NCBI GenBank assembly: GCA_021397835.1 | Contig: JAJFZO010000094.1 | Coordinates: 3,636,501-3,700,500, forward strand | DNA: 64,000 bases | Origin: Moringa oleifera | Taxonomy: Eukaryota; Streptophyta; Magnoliopsida; Brassicales; Moringaceae | Reading direction: 5' to 3' | Shown here: piece by piece, positions 36,273-49,849 of the stretch | How the letters are laid out: each line of letters starts with the position of its first letter | Numbering within the stretch: the first letter of the stretch is position 1 | Translations under genes and position numbers: made by a program | Notes under the pieces: model-generated | Database searches by the model: none | What the model was told of the DNA's origin: nothing | The model's input: only the letters and a program-made list of their open reading frames with translations

Positions 36273-37892
36273 ATGGCAAGCTCAATCGTCCATTCTATTG
36301 CATGTTTCTTCTTCCTTTTAAGCATCAGTTCAGGTGTTAGAGAACTGAGCAGACCGTCTGCAGTAAAACCTCCACCTGCTATGTTTGTCTTTGGTGATTC
36401 ACTGAGTGACACTGGCAATGGAGTTTCAGCATTCCCTTTTCAGTTTGATTCTCAAAACTCTCCCTACGGCTCCACGTTCTTTCATTCCCCTACTGGAAGA
36501 TGGTCTGATGGGCGAGTCATGGTTGATTTTCTTGGTAATACAGCTTAATATGTATATACTTGACGTTAATTAAATCCTCCGAATGTCTTTGAACAAACAT
36601 TAATGATCTTGACAGCTTCGAAATGGGGACTGCCATTTCTTGAGCCTTTCTTCAAGAACATCGATACCAACTATGGCCATGGAATCAACTTTGCTGTCAC
36701 AGGTGCAACTGCGAGGAACGATACCGTTGCTGTTCCTTTCTACCTTCCAACGCAGACCGATCAGTTCATCAGATTCAAACGAAACGTCTTACTTTCCTTG
36801 AAGTCTGAAAAGGGTTCCATTAACATACTTGACCATCCTTTTTCCTACCCAAAGAATCCTTCCTGTTCACGAATATTAATGGCATTCAATGTGTTTTATG
36901 AAGCAGAATGTGTGGTTTCTCATGTCCCTCCTGCAACTGCATTTAAAGAAGGAACCTACGTGATCTTCAGTGGCATGAGTGACATCCTGTATAGTATATT
37001 TTCAGAGGGGCAAAGTCCTGTTGATGTCAAAAGGGAGATGGTTCCACTGATGATTACTGCAATATCTAAAGCCATAGTAGTGAGTATATACTGCTAGATT
37101 AACACGCTATACTCGTTCAAGAAGTGTAGCTGTCTGAAAAGTTATTTTATTTCCATAAAACAGACATCCAGGTACAAACTGGGGTCAAATTGTATATGTC
37201 ATGACAGCAAAGCATGTTAGTCTAAAGCAAACCGGTTACAGTTTTCAGTGTTGATTATAGAGAAGAAAAAGATTACAGTAAAAACCAGATTTTTTAAAGC
37301 ATTAAAAGGTTTGCTGTGCATGGTAGGATCTTCATAAAGAAGGTGGGAAGAAGTTCATGGTCTTCAACATCATGCCTTTGGGTTGCACCCCTTTGGCTCT
37401 GACTGTCCAACCACAAGGTTTGAAAGACAAATTAGGGTGCTTGAAGGATGTCAATGAAGTCATTGATTTTGCAAACCATGAACTGGAGGAAGCTCTTAAA
37501 TCCCTCAAGTACCTACAGGGCGGCATCAGTATACAGGTAGCAGATCTCAACAGCTTCGCGTTGGGTGCCATTGCGAACCCGGAAAGATATGGTACATTCC
37601 ATTTCGTTCTTTAGTTTCTATCTGAGAATCTCCTGGTAAACTGGGGAACTGATCTATTGCATCGGTTACAGGTTTCAGAGGCACAGAGAAATTCAAAGCC
37701 TGTTGCGGCCATGGTGGTGCACATAACTTTGATCTTAAGGCATTTTGTGGAGACACTGGAAAAGCAAAAGCTTGCATCAATCCAGTGGAGCACGTAAGCT
37801 GGGATGGCTTACATTATACAGATGCTTTCAGCCAGCGATTTGTTCAGGAGCTGTTGAAAGGGTCACCACTTCTAAAGCCTGCAAACATTTAA
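36273..37892 (+). CDS. GDSL/SGNH-type esterase-lipase with altered block III
   Basis: Exons 36273-36534, 36616-36813, 36907-37079, 37327-37591 and 37672-37892 give 372 aa. Keeping the 93-nt intron 36814-36906 leaves the frame open and gives 403 aa. The start chosen gives a signal peptide (MASSIVHSIACFFFLLSISS), so secretion is likely. Block I is FVFGDSLSDTGN with Ser43 as nucleophile, block II is GINFAVTGATA, and block V is WDGLHYTD with Asp344 and His347. Block III, normally GxND, reads GMSD (176-179), so the oxyanion-hole Asn is replaced by Ser. GDSL enzymes hydrolyse ester or acyl bonds of lipids, cutin or specialised metabolites; the substrate is unknown. The gene lies in duplication copy B, and the matching part of copy A has been lost. 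Confidence 0.9.
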
Positions 37893-38171
37893 GGCGCACA
37901 GGGACAAGAACCTGATCATATGCAATGTGTTAATAAACGGCTTGATGGCCTTTTTATTAGTCCCCTACCAGTTAATCATTTTTGAAGAAATCCATGGGAA
38001 GCAAGAATGCATGAAGCGAAACAAGATAAATTAAGCAGAATCAGATTAAGAGTGTCCCATTTAACAAGAACACTTCAAGAAAGCAAAAAACTATAAGGTG
38101 GAGTCCACAACCATTTATGACTTCAAATTTATTCATCTGTTCCTAGACATTTACAACAATAGAACCTCTAG

Positions 38172-41100
38172 TTACGGCTCCAACTTAATTTGGGAGCTGT
38201 CTGTATCCTTACAATCGAAATTTATATCAGCTATACAAGTTGAAACGATAGTTCCATCATTATAACCATCCATCAGTAACTGCACTATCTTTGATCTCCA
38301 CTCTGAGATCTCCATGTCATTCTTTCTGTCATGATAAACTCGGTCACGAAAGTTGAGCATTGTTCCCAAACCAGTATTTGGTAGCCAACCATACTCCATC
38401 AATACCCGTGCCTCACCTTCACTCAAGTCTTGTCCAACCTTTTACAGACAAGAAAAAGGAAACCACCATCAAAAATGGACCAGAAGCAAATGCTAAGCAA
38501 CTCACTGGAGAGATGAAAGGAATACCATGACAGCATGCAATCGGCCAGCTGAGATAATGGTCAACAGAACATTGTGGCAAGATAGAGCTTTCAATTTAAG
38601 TAGAACGTGGAAACACAGTAGCAATTACTAAAATAGCTTTTCTTAACATCACCTTGTTTCTTGTCTGTCCAGATCAATACTTCTCCTTGAACAGATAATC
38701 TAATCATCCCAACATTTGGAGCAGCCATCAGTAGTGATGACGAAAATTATTTCATTAAGAACAGCTTCTGTTACTGGCTTTTATACTGCGTGGAAGTCAG
38801 CTAAACAATTAATTATCTAAATCTGTCAGATGAAACTTGTAGATCACAAGATCAAATTAGGTCTCTTTAACTAATTCATGTGTATGCTTTCAGCAAGATA
38901 ACAGTAGCTCCTCAATTTCAACTAAATAAGAAACTAAAGCTCTTGACATGAAGTCATCAATAGGGCAAAGGGCATAACAGGCTGACCCACGTAGATTTAG
39001 TACAATTCTTTAGTTGAGTTGCCCTTCAACTTAAAAGAGTTGATGAGAATGTTGCAAACCAACCAATAAGAAGAAAAACATTAGGTAAGCAATATGCTAA
39101 CTAACCTAGATAACTACAAAGGCAGCAAACATATTAAACACCCTAATCAGCTTTTAACAAGAAGCATGTCCATTAGAACACGGCATACAATCCTTTGATT
39201 AAAGAAATTTGAACATGTTTATCTCATATATGGAAGAGACATGAAGGTAATAAAGGCTAGGAAAAAATACAAATACCTGACCAGTCTACAGAAATTTTTT
39301 TTTAAAAAAACAGTGAAGTGGAACAACACTTACACAACATGGAGACAGCAATGCATATGGTAACTATCATTTGGGCTTTGCTACAATGGCATATTTGAAA
39401 ATAAAATGACCATAAAGTATAATTGTGCAAGAAAAAAGAAATTTAAGCCCGTATGCCAAAAGCATGCTGCAGGAGAAAAAGAAAGTCAAGATACCAGTCT
39501 AGTCCAAAGCATATCAAAAACTGATATACAACTATCTCAAATGAATCTGCTATGAAGATAGCACTACAATGATATAAATTTATCAAAGCTTCTCTTCTTC
39601 TATTTCTTCTAATATCATCTAATGTAAAGAAAGCCCTAAGATACCCAGTCATATGCGAGCTAATAAAATTATAGAGACAGTAAAGAACATATTAAAAGTT
39701 GGTGATGGATATATGTAATCTCTTCAGACAATTATCCAACTATTCCTATCAAGACATCATATATGAATTGCTACAAGTTATTACCAATAACGGTTTGTTC
39801 TCAAGTAGTGCAATCCTGCCACAGCTAGTAAGTTTCATGGCAGTCACCAACCGCTTGATCTGCCAGTCAATTGATGAGGAATCAACCAGCTCGAAGAAGT
39901 ATGTTGCATAACCATATTCAGGACGTTCAAGCACTAATCTGCATTCAAGAGAAAATAAATATAGCACCACCTTCTATTATAGCAGGTAACAAAAAGAGGA
40001 ACTAAACAATTTTTTTTTCTTCCTTCTAGCAGACTAATCACCTTTTATGTCTTTCAAATACAAAAATAAATGATTGGAGATCTCGACACCAACCCCATTC
40101 AACCGGCCATTTACGGAATTGCAGATATCGTGCCTACAAAAAGAAATACAAAAAAAAGGAACTAATGAATGAAGAGCTTAAAACTCATCATCAAATATAC
40201 ATTTGAAGCAAGTTGAAAGAAACGGGACTATCTCAACCATATAAATCTAAGACACAAGAGTTACCAAGTTCTGTTACCTGCTCCACAAGTGAGAATAGAC
40301 TAGCCAAGCAATAACTAGGTTTTGAACCTTTCATGCTCTTTATTGAAGCAAATTTCAAGGAAGTGCGCCGAAAGAAAAGCTGTCCCAACAAAAAAAGAAA
40401 ATATGCCAATATCAGAAAATCAAGCCACTAACAGAAAGTAAAATATGGCTCACCTGAAAATATAAGGCCCTCCAAAACAAACACGGTGAAAAGAGCTTCT
40501 TGATGAGAAATGACCTTGCCATGTTGTAATTAAAGATTAAAGTGATCTCAAAGTCATTAATGCAGACTCTTCAAAGAGCAACTATCCACTAAATCAGAAA
40601 TAGGATATTTATCACGAACTTGTATGCACAAGTACAAATTAAAGGATTCTTCTTGTCCCACTTTCCTCCTCTGGCTGAGAGGAAAAGGACAGCATTCTTT
40701 CCAAACACACCAAGATCATTCTTGTCAGATGGAAAGAACAAAGGTATCAATTTTAACCTTTTAAATTGATATCACCCGTTCTTGCCCTGTTTCTCATCTC
40801 AGCCAAAGCACAAAACGACAACATTATGCCCTTCCTACCTTCTCCATGCCTGCCCTTTATTTTCTCTCTCTTCCTTCACACAAATGGAGCAGTCATTTTT
40901 TTACATCCCATGACTTGTGCAGGCTAACTTACTTATTATATCCTTTTCTCTTTCAAAAGATAGTCACAAAACTGAACGAAATGACCCATAATTGCTGGTA
41001 CAACATTGAATTTGGTGGAAAAGAAACTTCTTCAATTCATAACATGAGTATTCAATTGTTTTCTGAAGAAGAATGGATGCAATGTGGTCATAATCAGGAG

Positions 41101-44100
41101 AACCCACAACCATATAAGAAGGTGTGATCTTTCACATATATAATCAGAAAATTCCGAGTTTCATGCTGTTCCAAACTTACAATGGTATAATCATATCTGT
41201 CATAGACTAAACAAAATCACCAAGAGTAACATGAAATACAAGAATAATCAACAAAGGAAAGTGGGATCATAGAAATTTAAAATAATAGTTTGGATTAATC
41301 ATTAACATTCTCATAATGGTAGCGGGCACTCTTTCTAAAACAAACAAAATTCCATGTTGGTTTGCTTCTTTCAAACTATCATGTTTTCATTCGGTAGCTT
41401 GTTATTTGAAAAAACTAAATTCAATTTTTTGCCAGTCAACTTTTAGCAAGATCTTCAAGTAATTTCAACAAGTCCATTCTACATCCTCAGATCTCAGATA
41501 TTTCATGTACAGTAATGGATGAAATGAGCATAACGAGGCAAAAGAAGAGGAAAGTCATGATCCCATAATTGTTACCAACCTTTGACATCACAGCTTCAAG
41601 CTCTGAGAAACTTTCTTCAATAAGCGATTCATCTAGGGAATCATCACAATCCGTATCTTCATAAAGCTTCATTTCTTTGGGTGATATCCCTTTTTCAACT
41701 AAAACCTACCAAGTGCCAATTGACATTTCTTATTTTTCACAGTTAATTTTTGTCCCATCTAAAGCATTTTGATCAAAACTATAAGCACGGAAATCTAAAG
41801 GTGTGGGCATGACCCCAATAGTTAACAAGGAAGCACTGCTAATGAACTTTCTATTTTATGGATCCCTGATCCATATTTCCCTTGAAACAGAGTCAAACGT
41901 TAAATATGGTACCTGTAAAAGTCCAGGAGCATCTTCCTGCAGTGCAGTTTCAACCGAATCCCTGCAATTAATGTTCATAAACAAGGTATCCCTCATAAAA
42001 TTGATGCAATGTTAAAACATATTGAAATGAGAAAATGGCAAAACAGATATTACGTGGCAGTCTTCCTTCTTTTCCGTGGTCGGCTGAACCTCACTGGTTT
42101 CGTTGATCCTGACATCAGCGGGCTATACTCTAAGGAAGATGGTAGAATTTTCCTCAAGCATTCAGAATTGTCCGATGTAATCCATTCAGAACCCTTAATA
42201 GATGTTTGCAGCTTCATCCGATCATACAATGTCATGTGATCTATCTTGTCCCCAGGGAGTTCATAAGAGGCTTCCAGTTCGCTCTTTACCTGTGCTCTGT
42301 TAAAGGATAAGTTATCAGAAGAATTCTTGTCTAGGCTCTGCATGCCACTGGACTCATTACACTCAACAGGTTCAACCTTGACATTCAGAGAGGTCTGCAG
42401 GGATGTACATCGCATAGTATTTACATGCTCAGGTAAAGAATCCGGCACTGCACAAGAATTAAACTCCTCAGTGGTTCTCTTAGAGGAGCAATTATGTTCG
42501 CTTCTTTCAATAGCATTTCTTGTTTTGGTTACTTCAGCACTAATGCAGAAACCTGCTGCATGTGATTTTTGATTGGCTGTAGCAGACAATCCGGTGACAG
42601 TGCCATTTGATGAAACGTTTGCTAGACTTCTGGAAAGAGTAGAAGCATTTCTTTCATGGATACCACTAGATTGATCTTGAGCCACTGAGGATTCTCCATC
42701 AACAGGTTGAATCTTTTCCTTCAAACTTCCAGCACAGTCCACAGCAAGACCCTGACAACCCAATAGAAATTACCTACATCTTATACAGGAAGCACCTACT
42801 TTAAGTGGCAAATTGAAGCCAAAAGGAAAAATAAATAAATAGATAGCTTATATGCTTCAATATAGTAAGCAACACCATTTAGTAGAAATCAGAGCATGAC
42901 TTATGACTAAAACTACCTTCTCCCAGGGATCATGTGGAAACAGTAAACATGCAGAGGAAACTATCAGATGTGGACCAGACATAATCCTGCACCCTGGCTT
43001 CCCACTCTATGGCTAAGCAGGAAAATCTCTCCCCACAGAGGACCAGAGCAAGAATGCAAAGGTAAGATTTAAACTTCCTTTTGCCCGTCAGACAAGTAAG
43101 ATGCATCAAAACACCCTCAATTGTAGTTCTTCTTACTCTTACAGACAGAAAAGAATGGTCATATTACTGATTGAAGATTTTTAAGTAACCAAAAGAAAGA
43201 AGAAAGGAAGAACGCAAAGAGTGCATTAACTAGCCCATTCTGCTTGGATCTGGTTTCTATAACTAGAAATAGTATGAGATATAAGAGAGGAAAAAGTCAA
43301 GAAGAGGAGAATGCTGTTTTGAACTTTTCTGATTCCTCCACAGTTAAAGTCATATATGGAGAGAGAAGCTTAGGAGGCAGTAGCAATAGGCATGCCTCAA
43401 TGTTACTAACTCTCCATCTTACTTGAACTTACCTCGGTCAAACACATCCAAAACGTGTTTGATCAAGATGGCTTTCAATTTAAATGGCCTAGGTAATGGA
43501 AATTACTGCACCATGAGAATCTTCTGGCATTCTTTAGCACTAGTACAATATTACAAATCCAAAAATCAGACAAAAGTACAATGAATTACCTTCAGAACCG
43601 GTGTTCCCGACCTAAATGATTTCCTGTAAAGCAACATAGATAAGCTCGATTGATAATTTCTAACCATTGCTGGAAAAAGGCTACACTCATATAAAAACAA
43701 CACAAATGACTCTATACATACATGTCTATATAGATCAATTTATCCATGTCTGTCTATATAGACCAAGAAAAGGCATGAAAAAAATCAGAAATATCTGCAC
43801 ACGTAATCCTAGAAGATATATACAGCAGTCAAAGAGAAACACCTTCTTGGCAGCATTCTTTGTCGCTCTTTAAATACAATATGATCAAGATAATCATCAG
43901 CAAATTTAGTGGGGATATCATTTTTGATGTTAGTTGCGGGGACATCAACATCAGCAGACCCATTTGTACCATCTCCAGATGAACTCAACCTGTCATCCTC
44001 CAAATAATATTCAACTTTTACTTTATCAGCAACATCTGCTAACACTGGATTTTGAGACAATAGGTGAACACTGCCATCAACTTGCTCCAGTCGATCAGCA

Positions 44101-45626
44101 TCAGCTTTATCTTCACTATTTGTTGTCTGTTCTGAACAGATGCATATATCTACCAGGCTACCCTGGCAGTTTCTATTTCCAGGCACACATATATCATGGC
44201 CATAAGTGGTATCCAGCAAACATGGACCAACTTCACCAGATCCTATCAGACCTTTACTGTCCCCAACTTGAGAAATAACCCCTCCAAGTAGTTTACTGTC
44301 CTGACTTCGCTCTTGTGCCAATCGCCGATCTATCTGACTTCTAACAGAGACAACAGAAGGGGAAGAAGAAAAACCCTGCAATAACTATTTTGAATGAGAA
44401 AAAGAGAGAGAAAAGAAAATAAGGAAGCGAACATAACAAATTACAAGTGCAAAGTTCAACTTTAAGCAATCTTAATCCATCTTCTAGAACTATCTTCCTC
44501 AGTATCCCCCTTATTTTTGAACCCTTGTTTTGATCATGCGCGACAAGCACCATTTTGCTTCTTGACTATATTTGTGTGGCAAAATTTTAGACCCTTAGGA
44601 AACTTTTTCTTGGATTAAATTTGTATGGTTATATTGAAGATATTACATAGTTTGCCTGCATGCTATGAATGTTACTTCCCTGGTATCTCTCAAATGAATT
44701 ATTATAGTTTGCTTGAATGCAATGAATACTCCTCGATATATCTCAAATAAATTTTTACTACACTTCCTTTTTAACAGAAAACTCTGACAGATTCCCCTGA
44801 GATTGGTTGTTACTATATTTGCTCCATGTAACACATATATGTCTTACAAACCATCCTAGCCGTTATATACACGCGTTACTTACTTTAACCAACCATCTGA
44901 ACAGAATCAATGTACCATTGTAAGTGTGTGTGGATGCCCATGCAAAATCTGGCCAGTTATCCAAATGTTGCATACATTGTCCCCAACGATCCTATCCCAA
45001 TTCCCAATACTACAGTTAAGAGTTTGTTTTGCCCTTCTGTTGCAATTAGCAAAAATCCTGCCATTCCACATGTCACTAGCCAGAAGCCCACAAATGAACC
45101 CAACATACATGTTGTTTGGATTGGCAACCTCTAGCTAGATTTTGAATTCATTTACAATAGAAGATAAATAAGCAGCAAGTAAGTTCAAACCATTATACAA
45201 ACTAATTGTGCCTGGCATTGTCCCAGGATATTATTGCCTGCAAAATTAGATATCAGACAATGGCATAGAACCCTTTTTATGCTAAACTACCTGGTTATCA
45301 CAATCGCCATCTTCCATTTTAACAACAGTATCAACTTTGGGCCTGCATGTAGACAATACCCAATCAAAACTTGTCACAAAAAACCGGAACTTTCAATAAA
45401 TAAGTCAAATTTTATTTCAAGAAAAGGAAAGGAAAGAAAAAAAAAAAAAACCAAGAACTCACCTGAATGCTGTTCTTTTGGTTTCACTGGAAACAACTGG
45501 GAATTCACGACGACCTTGCCTGCTTGAGAGCAACAACCTTCGCCTTTTCGCCAATGGAACATGGTCAAGCGCGTCAAATTCGGCCTCGGATTTGATAGAT
45601 ATGTCCGGGCCACACAACTGAGTCAT
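38172..45626 (-). CDS. Conserved plant nuclear protein of unknown function, 11 exons
   Basis: Eleven minus-strand exons join in frame: 45626-45463, 45342-45291, 44375-43843, 43623-43590, 42751-42054, 41961-41913, 41705-41580, 40379-40278, 40133-40042, 39938-39785 and 38438-38172. The product is 756 aa. I recognise the C-terminal half as conserved in plants (LYDRMKLQTSIKGSEW, ARYLQFRKWPVEWGWCRD, ERPEYGYATYFFELVDS, EARVLMEYGWLPNTGLG) but know no function for it. Basic clusters AKRRR (26-30) and RPRKRRK (485-491) suggest nuclear location. The long middle part is acidic, Ser-rich and probably disordered. Six sites fit the SUMO consensus: IKSE 11-14, VKME 62-65, VKVE 191-194, VKVE 385-388, VKSE 416-419 and IKLE 752-755. 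A broken copy of its last two exons lies at 29.2-31.1 kb. Confidence 0.92.
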
Positions 45627-47849
45627 GCTGGTGAAGCTCCTACTGAGATGGCTTCTCCAAATAGGAAAAAAAAAAGAAAATAAAAAAATAAGTAATAAAT
45701 CAATTTATAATAGAAAACTGAAAAGAAAGTTGGTTGACTTAGAGCCGTTTGGTTGCAGAAGTAACAGGCTTGAAGGCGTAGGTAATTCGAGGGCTGGAAA
45801 TGATTGAGGGAGAAAGAGCACTTACAGCGAGACCTGTTTGGCTTAATACGCCTGTGGGTGAAATGAGGGCAAACCAAACTAGAAAAATGAAAAATGTGGG
45901 ATCAAAAATATATATACAAATTATTTAGGAATCACAATTATGAGTTATTTGCATAATTGTTTAAAACCTACACTCTGGAAATCAAGATCAATTAATAAGA
46001 GTTTGCGTAAATTAAGTAACTTTAAAATATTTTAATTATTTATTTATATCTGTTTAATATATTGATAAGGTCCATTTTCACAAAAAGTCAACTATTCAAT
46101 TAAATTATAATTTTAAAAAGATTTGAGCTGATCATTATCTAAAGTTTAGAAAAAGGGTAAAATTTATCAAAAAATTAATAATTAGAAAAAAAACTAGTCT
46201 TAAGTTTAATTGTTTAAATAGGTCAAAACTTGAACAAAATGGAACATATATGGCATAATATTTATGTTCATAACAAAACTTGTACGAAAATTTTTAAAAT
46301 TAATTTTAAGCATGAATTTTTTGGAATAAAATAATTAAAAATAAAAATATTCAATCAAAAATAAAAAATACGATTGAGTTTATCATTGTTACCGTTGATT
46401 TTGGATGAATTCAATAATTAGTCAATAGTTTTATAAGATGAAAATATGGATTGTTACAGCAATGAATATTTGAAAAAAAATATCACAAACAAAGTGAATA
46501 AGCTTACTCCTGTAACTAATTGATCTTCGTTAACTTTGATTTTAATCATTTAACATGTTTATCACTTTTTGATTAGGGATGTAAATGGGGCAGGACAAAG
46601 TGGAGATTATCTTTTTCATCCACTTCTTTCCTTTGTCAATTTAATTTTAATTTTTGTTTTATTTTTATTTATAAAACAAAAAAATACATGAAAAATCTTT
46701 ATCTAGGAATAGATGAAAAATTTTTAAACTTGTTTGATTGTATTTTATTTTTTTAGTTTTTAAAAAATATTTTTTTAAAAAACTTATTTGATAATATTAT
46801 TTTAAAAATAATTTATTATAATTTTTTTGAATGGATTGATAATTATAATAACGTGATTAATAAAAACATATTTTTCGTGAAAGTTAAAAATTAGAACAAA
46901 AATAATTTTAAAATAATTTTTATTTTTGTTTTAAAAATAAAATAAAAAATTATTTTTAAAATCAATTCTTACATAACAATTTTATGAACTAATTTTTTTG
47001 TTTTTTTGCTTTTAAAAATTAAAAAAAAAATATTTTTGAAAATAAAAATCAAACAATTTTTTAAATTTTGTCATATTATTTTTTATTTATTATTTTTAAA
47101 AATAATTTATTTAAAATTTTAATATATTAAATTTAAATAATTATGAATTCTATTTTATTTTATTTTTAAGTTTAATTTAAAAATAAAATAAAATATATTT
47201 TTATATCTTAAATTATTTGTATATATAATGAAAAATAAAAAAAATAGTACAAAAAGATAATGGAAAATATAATCTATGTCTCCACCCCCTTTCCATTTAA
47301 AAGAGAATGCAAAAATATCCATCCCATTAAAAATTTCACGGGGTTTTGTTTTGATAAAAAAATTAACATATATTTTTATTAAAAAATAATGTTAATTATT
47401 TATATTATAATAAAAATAATATGCAAATTTAATATATAATTTAGATTCAAAATATTGTAAATGTTATTTCTTAAGATATAGGCATGATGCACATAAATTA
47501 AGTTAGAAAATTTGCAACAATTTTTAAAAAGTAATTTAATTAAAAAAAAGCGATTAACATGTGAAATCGTATTTAGATGTTTTATAACTAAATTGGTTGA
47601 ATATTAAAATCATATTTCAAGTAAAAATAAATAAATTAAAATACTTTATGTTTTAAAAACAAATATTAAAAAATAAATTATATGTGTTTTTATTTTGAAT
47701 TTTATAATATGGATTATTTTAATTATAATCATAATATTTCAATTTAGTTTAAGTTAGACATCGATTTAAATTATTATAAAAAATTAATAATATTTTCAAT
47801 GTTGAAATACTTTAAAAATAATTTAAATAAATATTATACTTCATTTCAA

Positions 47850-48130
47850 ATGCATTATTTAAATTTCAATATTTTTAACTCATGATTTATTTTTAATAAA
47901 AATTTTAAAATATTAATAAGATAAATTTTTAAAAAATATTTTTAAAATACACAAAAATTTAACCTTTTATGTAATAGTAACTTAAATATTTTCTTACATA
48001 TAAATTTAAGTCAAAATTAGTCATATAAAATTTCAATTTGAATATCTTTAATTTTTATTTTTGATAAAATTTAAATTTAATTAAAATATTAATTATATGA
48101 TCAAATTAATTCATACGTCAATTGTTAAAT
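47850..48130 (-). repeat. Dispersed AT-rich repeat, copy 6
   Basis: Has AACTCATGATTTATTTTTAA, then TAAGTCAAAATTAGTCATA and AATTTGAATATC. The blocks occur in the same order as in the copies near 22.5 and 32.2 kb. Confidence 0.4.
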
Positions 48131-49007
48131 TAAAAAATGAATACAATTTAAAATTTATTTATATTTATCTAAATAAATTATACATTAAAATTAAATATAA
48201 TTTAAAAAATTAGATAAAATTATCTATCAATCAAAGTGAATTAATGGAGGCATCCATTCTTTGGTCGGTGCTTAAGGTAGGGTTTGCTTGATGGCCTTAG
48301 GCTTTGGGCTGAAAAACAAGCCTTTTGATCCGCTAGAATTAGTTTAGCTTGGGTCACCTTGTGAGCCTACTAAGTAGTGGGTCTGACCCGATTGCCTGAT
48401 TTGGGCTCAAGTGCAGGGGGAGAGGATATCTTCCACATTTGATTTCCCTGTTACTGTTTTTATTCATGGCTAGCGCTTAATCGGAACAGGATACAGGTGG
48501 GTGTGTCCGATTGTATTTTAGATGTTTTTTTAAAATAATTTTAAAATTTATTTGATAATATTATTTTTAAATTTTTTTTGAATGAATTAATAATTGCAAT
48601 AATATCTGTAATAAAAATTATCTCAATATTTTTAATTTTTTTAAAATTAAAAATATTAAAAAATACAACAAAATCAAATAAATTTTCTAATTTTAAAAAT
48701 TAAAAATTATTTTTATTAAACATTCTTTATTTTTAAAAAAATACTGTTTTTATAATAGAAATCAAATAAAGCCAAACTCTGAAACAGAAAATTGACTCTG
48801 CCCATTGAAAAGAAGAAAACGAAAGATTGACAATGCAAGGCTCTAAACCTGTTTCTAGAAGCAAATGATCCTTAAACTCCGAATTTAGATTATGTTCCAT
48901 AATCTTATTCTACATTATTTCTTTTTGACTCCAAGATTTATGTAAAATCAATCTAACCTTATATTAGTTAACGGTTACTAAATAGTCCTCCCCGATTCCC
49001 ACTCTAG

Positions 49008-49125
49008 ATTTTTTTTTTGTTGATCAGAAACTGGTTTTATTAAAAAAGAAGATAAAAGCCAAATTCCAAGCATAATCAGCCTTGAAAAGATTGCCATGAT
49101 GAGAAGCAAGAACAAATTAATTACC
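49008..49125 (-). mobile_element. Possible LINE 3' end remnant
   Basis: Read on the minus strand, the fragment ends AATAAAACCAGTTTCTGATC, then AAC, then an A-run. This resembles the 3' tails of plant LINEs. No reverse transcriptase sequence is left and target duplications were not found. Confidence 0.25.
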
Positions 49126-49672
49126 CTGTTATTGAGAAGAAAAGCAAGGAATCCACAAACCCATGTAGTATAATTTTCCTAAAATAATGATTAAGCAAGT
49201 ACGACAAAATATGACCGTTGAGCCCATATGGGCATTAGGGGCGTCCCCATCTGATGCTGTCTGTGCTTGTTTTTTTGCAGACTCAACGGTCCTACCGGTC
49301 CCCCTTCTTCACATATTGTTACTCATGCAATAGGGCAATACAGTGAAGAGCGGAGCTTACCATATATGTACATCTACACAGAGGCATCAGTATCAGACAA
49401 CTGCAAAAGCCTCCAACGGCTAATCCAACAAAGGAAAAGCTCATTGGGTTTCTAAACAGAAAGTCCCTGGTACACTGTTTTGCTTGTTAGCTCTGTGAAC
49501 AAATGCAGATGATATCTTAGCCCTTCGTTGTCTGACAATCTTGCAGTGTGATCTGTGGCAACTATCCTCACTCTTTCTTTCAATTTATTTACTCGTCTTT
49601 TGTTGTTTACAACTTTATCCCACTTTCTTTTTGTTTCTTTTTTTTCTTTTGTTGTTTGCTACCATTTCCACG

Positions 49673-49680
49673 TTTATAAG
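49673..49680 (+). promoter_or_regulatory. Candidate TATA box of the GH17 gene
   Basis: TTTATAAG lies in a pyrimidine-rich promoter, about 170 bp upstream of the first ATG. Confidence 0.35.
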
Positions 49681-49849
49681 TCATCGCCACATAAGCTCGC
49701 AGCCCAGCCTGTCGCTCTTTTCTCTCATTTTTCTTGAAACTTCACCCCACATTTCATTCCTTTCTTGGTTCTATTTGCAACATTTTCTCACTCATTTCTC
49801 TCCCTCACTCCCCCCCCTTTTCACTACTGGGTTTTCTTCTCAGATTCTT

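Larger units (their letters stand above)
33900..40018. repeat. Local duplication, copy B
   Basis: Intact partner of copy A. It includes the GDSL esterase and the last two exons of the 11-exon gene, both apparently functional, so B keeps the ancestral content. Similarity to A stops just past exon 10 of the minus-strand gene, at the T-rich stretch near 40010. Confidence 0.8.
45627..49849. other. AT-rich intergenic region with element remnants
   Basis: The first 250 bases upstream of 45626 are the likely promoter and leader of the minus-strand gene. Then follow about 2.3 kb of A/T-rich DNA including a dispersed repeat copy. A less AT-rich, gene-free patch lies at 48240-48510. Segment 46570-47360 begins with AGGGATGTAAATGGGGCAGG and has CCATCCCATT and ACGGGG toward its other end, a pattern seen in short plant DNA elements, but I could not fix its ends. 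The last 350 bases are the GH17 promoter. Confidence 0.5.
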
